A stretch of DNA of 22,318 nt from CALJTV01 sp034433775 (lineage in GTDB: Bacteria; Chloroflexota; Dehalococcoidia; GIF9; UBA5629). Under the pieces are notes generated by a model. The model saw nothing but the letters and a program-made list of their open reading frames with translations, was not told the DNA's origin and made no database searches. Each line of letters opens with the position of its first letter. The stretch's first letter is position 1. Both the position numbers and the translations under genes were made by a program. Shown here piece by piece: positions 22,257-22,318 of this stretch. The stretch spans positions 1 to 22,318 of the forward strand of contig DAOUAI010000008.1 of assembly GCA_034433775.1 (NCBI GenBank), written 5' to 3'.

Positions 22257-22318
22257 TCACCAACCACCTTGTGCCTCAGACCTATAACTCACAGCATTAA
22301 GTGGCACCCAGTACTTAA
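22257..22318 (-). CDS. C-terminal end of an upstream gene, cut by the window
   Basis: The minus strand is open from the window edge through 19 codons, KYWVPLNAVSYRSEAQGGW, and stops with TGA at 22259-22257, 5 bp before the next prepilin ATG. The tight spacing suggests it belongs to the same operon, possibly another prepilin, but 19 residues are too few to name it. Confidence 0.4.
   Translation of the reverse strand, partial: KYWVPLNAVSYRSEAQGGW

Overview
The window is a piece of a bacterial chromosome of moderate GC content. Almost everything is on the minus strand; one small pilin gene (16564-16899) is on the plus strand. I see no rRNA, tRNA, CRISPR array, transposase or phage gene. The pyr gene set with PyrK, paired GT4 glycosyltransferases, pilus genes with a PilX-like protein, and a dispersed CTCTCCC/GGGAGAG repeat family would suit the Chloroflexota (Dehalococcoidia-like). 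That is inference only; no marker gene settles it.

Region 1 (1-3143): a cut-off alpha/alpha-toroid protein and two paralogous GT4 glycosyltransferases, each glycosyltransferase with its own sigma70-type promoter. This looks like surface polysaccharide or glycoconjugate synthesis. Region 2 (3156-11900): a compact pyrimidine operon read leftwards, pyrR-pyrB-pyrC-carA-carB-pyrK-yjbQ, with overlapping or abutting genes at most junctions. A strong promoter is followed by a leader with a PyrR-binding loop, an antiterminator and an intrinsic terminator. The 3' arm of that terminator contains the Shine-Dalgarno sequence of pyrR, so the switch could act on transcription and on translation. The operon supplies the enzymes from bicarbonate, glutamine and aspartate to dihydroorotate, plus the electron-transfer subunit of dihydroorotate dehydrogenase. 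The dehydrogenase itself (PyrD), PyrE and PyrF are not here.

Region 3 (11904-14095): a repeat cluster, an NAD-dependent epimerase-like protein and an alpha/beta hydrolase. Region 4 (14219-16322): a prepilin peptidase that may be translated from a leaderless mRNA, a second repeat cluster, and a MoaD/ThiS-like sulfur carrier with a ThiF/MoeB-like activating enzyme. Region 5 (16296-22318): type IV pilus or pseudopilus genes. They are a small pilin on the plus strand behind a structured, promoter-rich intergenic region; a PilM-PilN (GspL-like) fusion; PilO; a 686-residue PilX-like protein with a large extracellular part; two more prepilins; and the tail of another gene. The prepilin peptidase is the likely processing enzyme for the pilins.

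The points most worth a second look are the dual-purpose PyrR leader, the unassigned structured intergenic region before the small pilin, the PilM-PilN fusion with degenerate nucleotide-binding motifs and reversed gene order, the large PilX-like protein, and three repeat clusters that each begin within about 10 bp of a stop codon.
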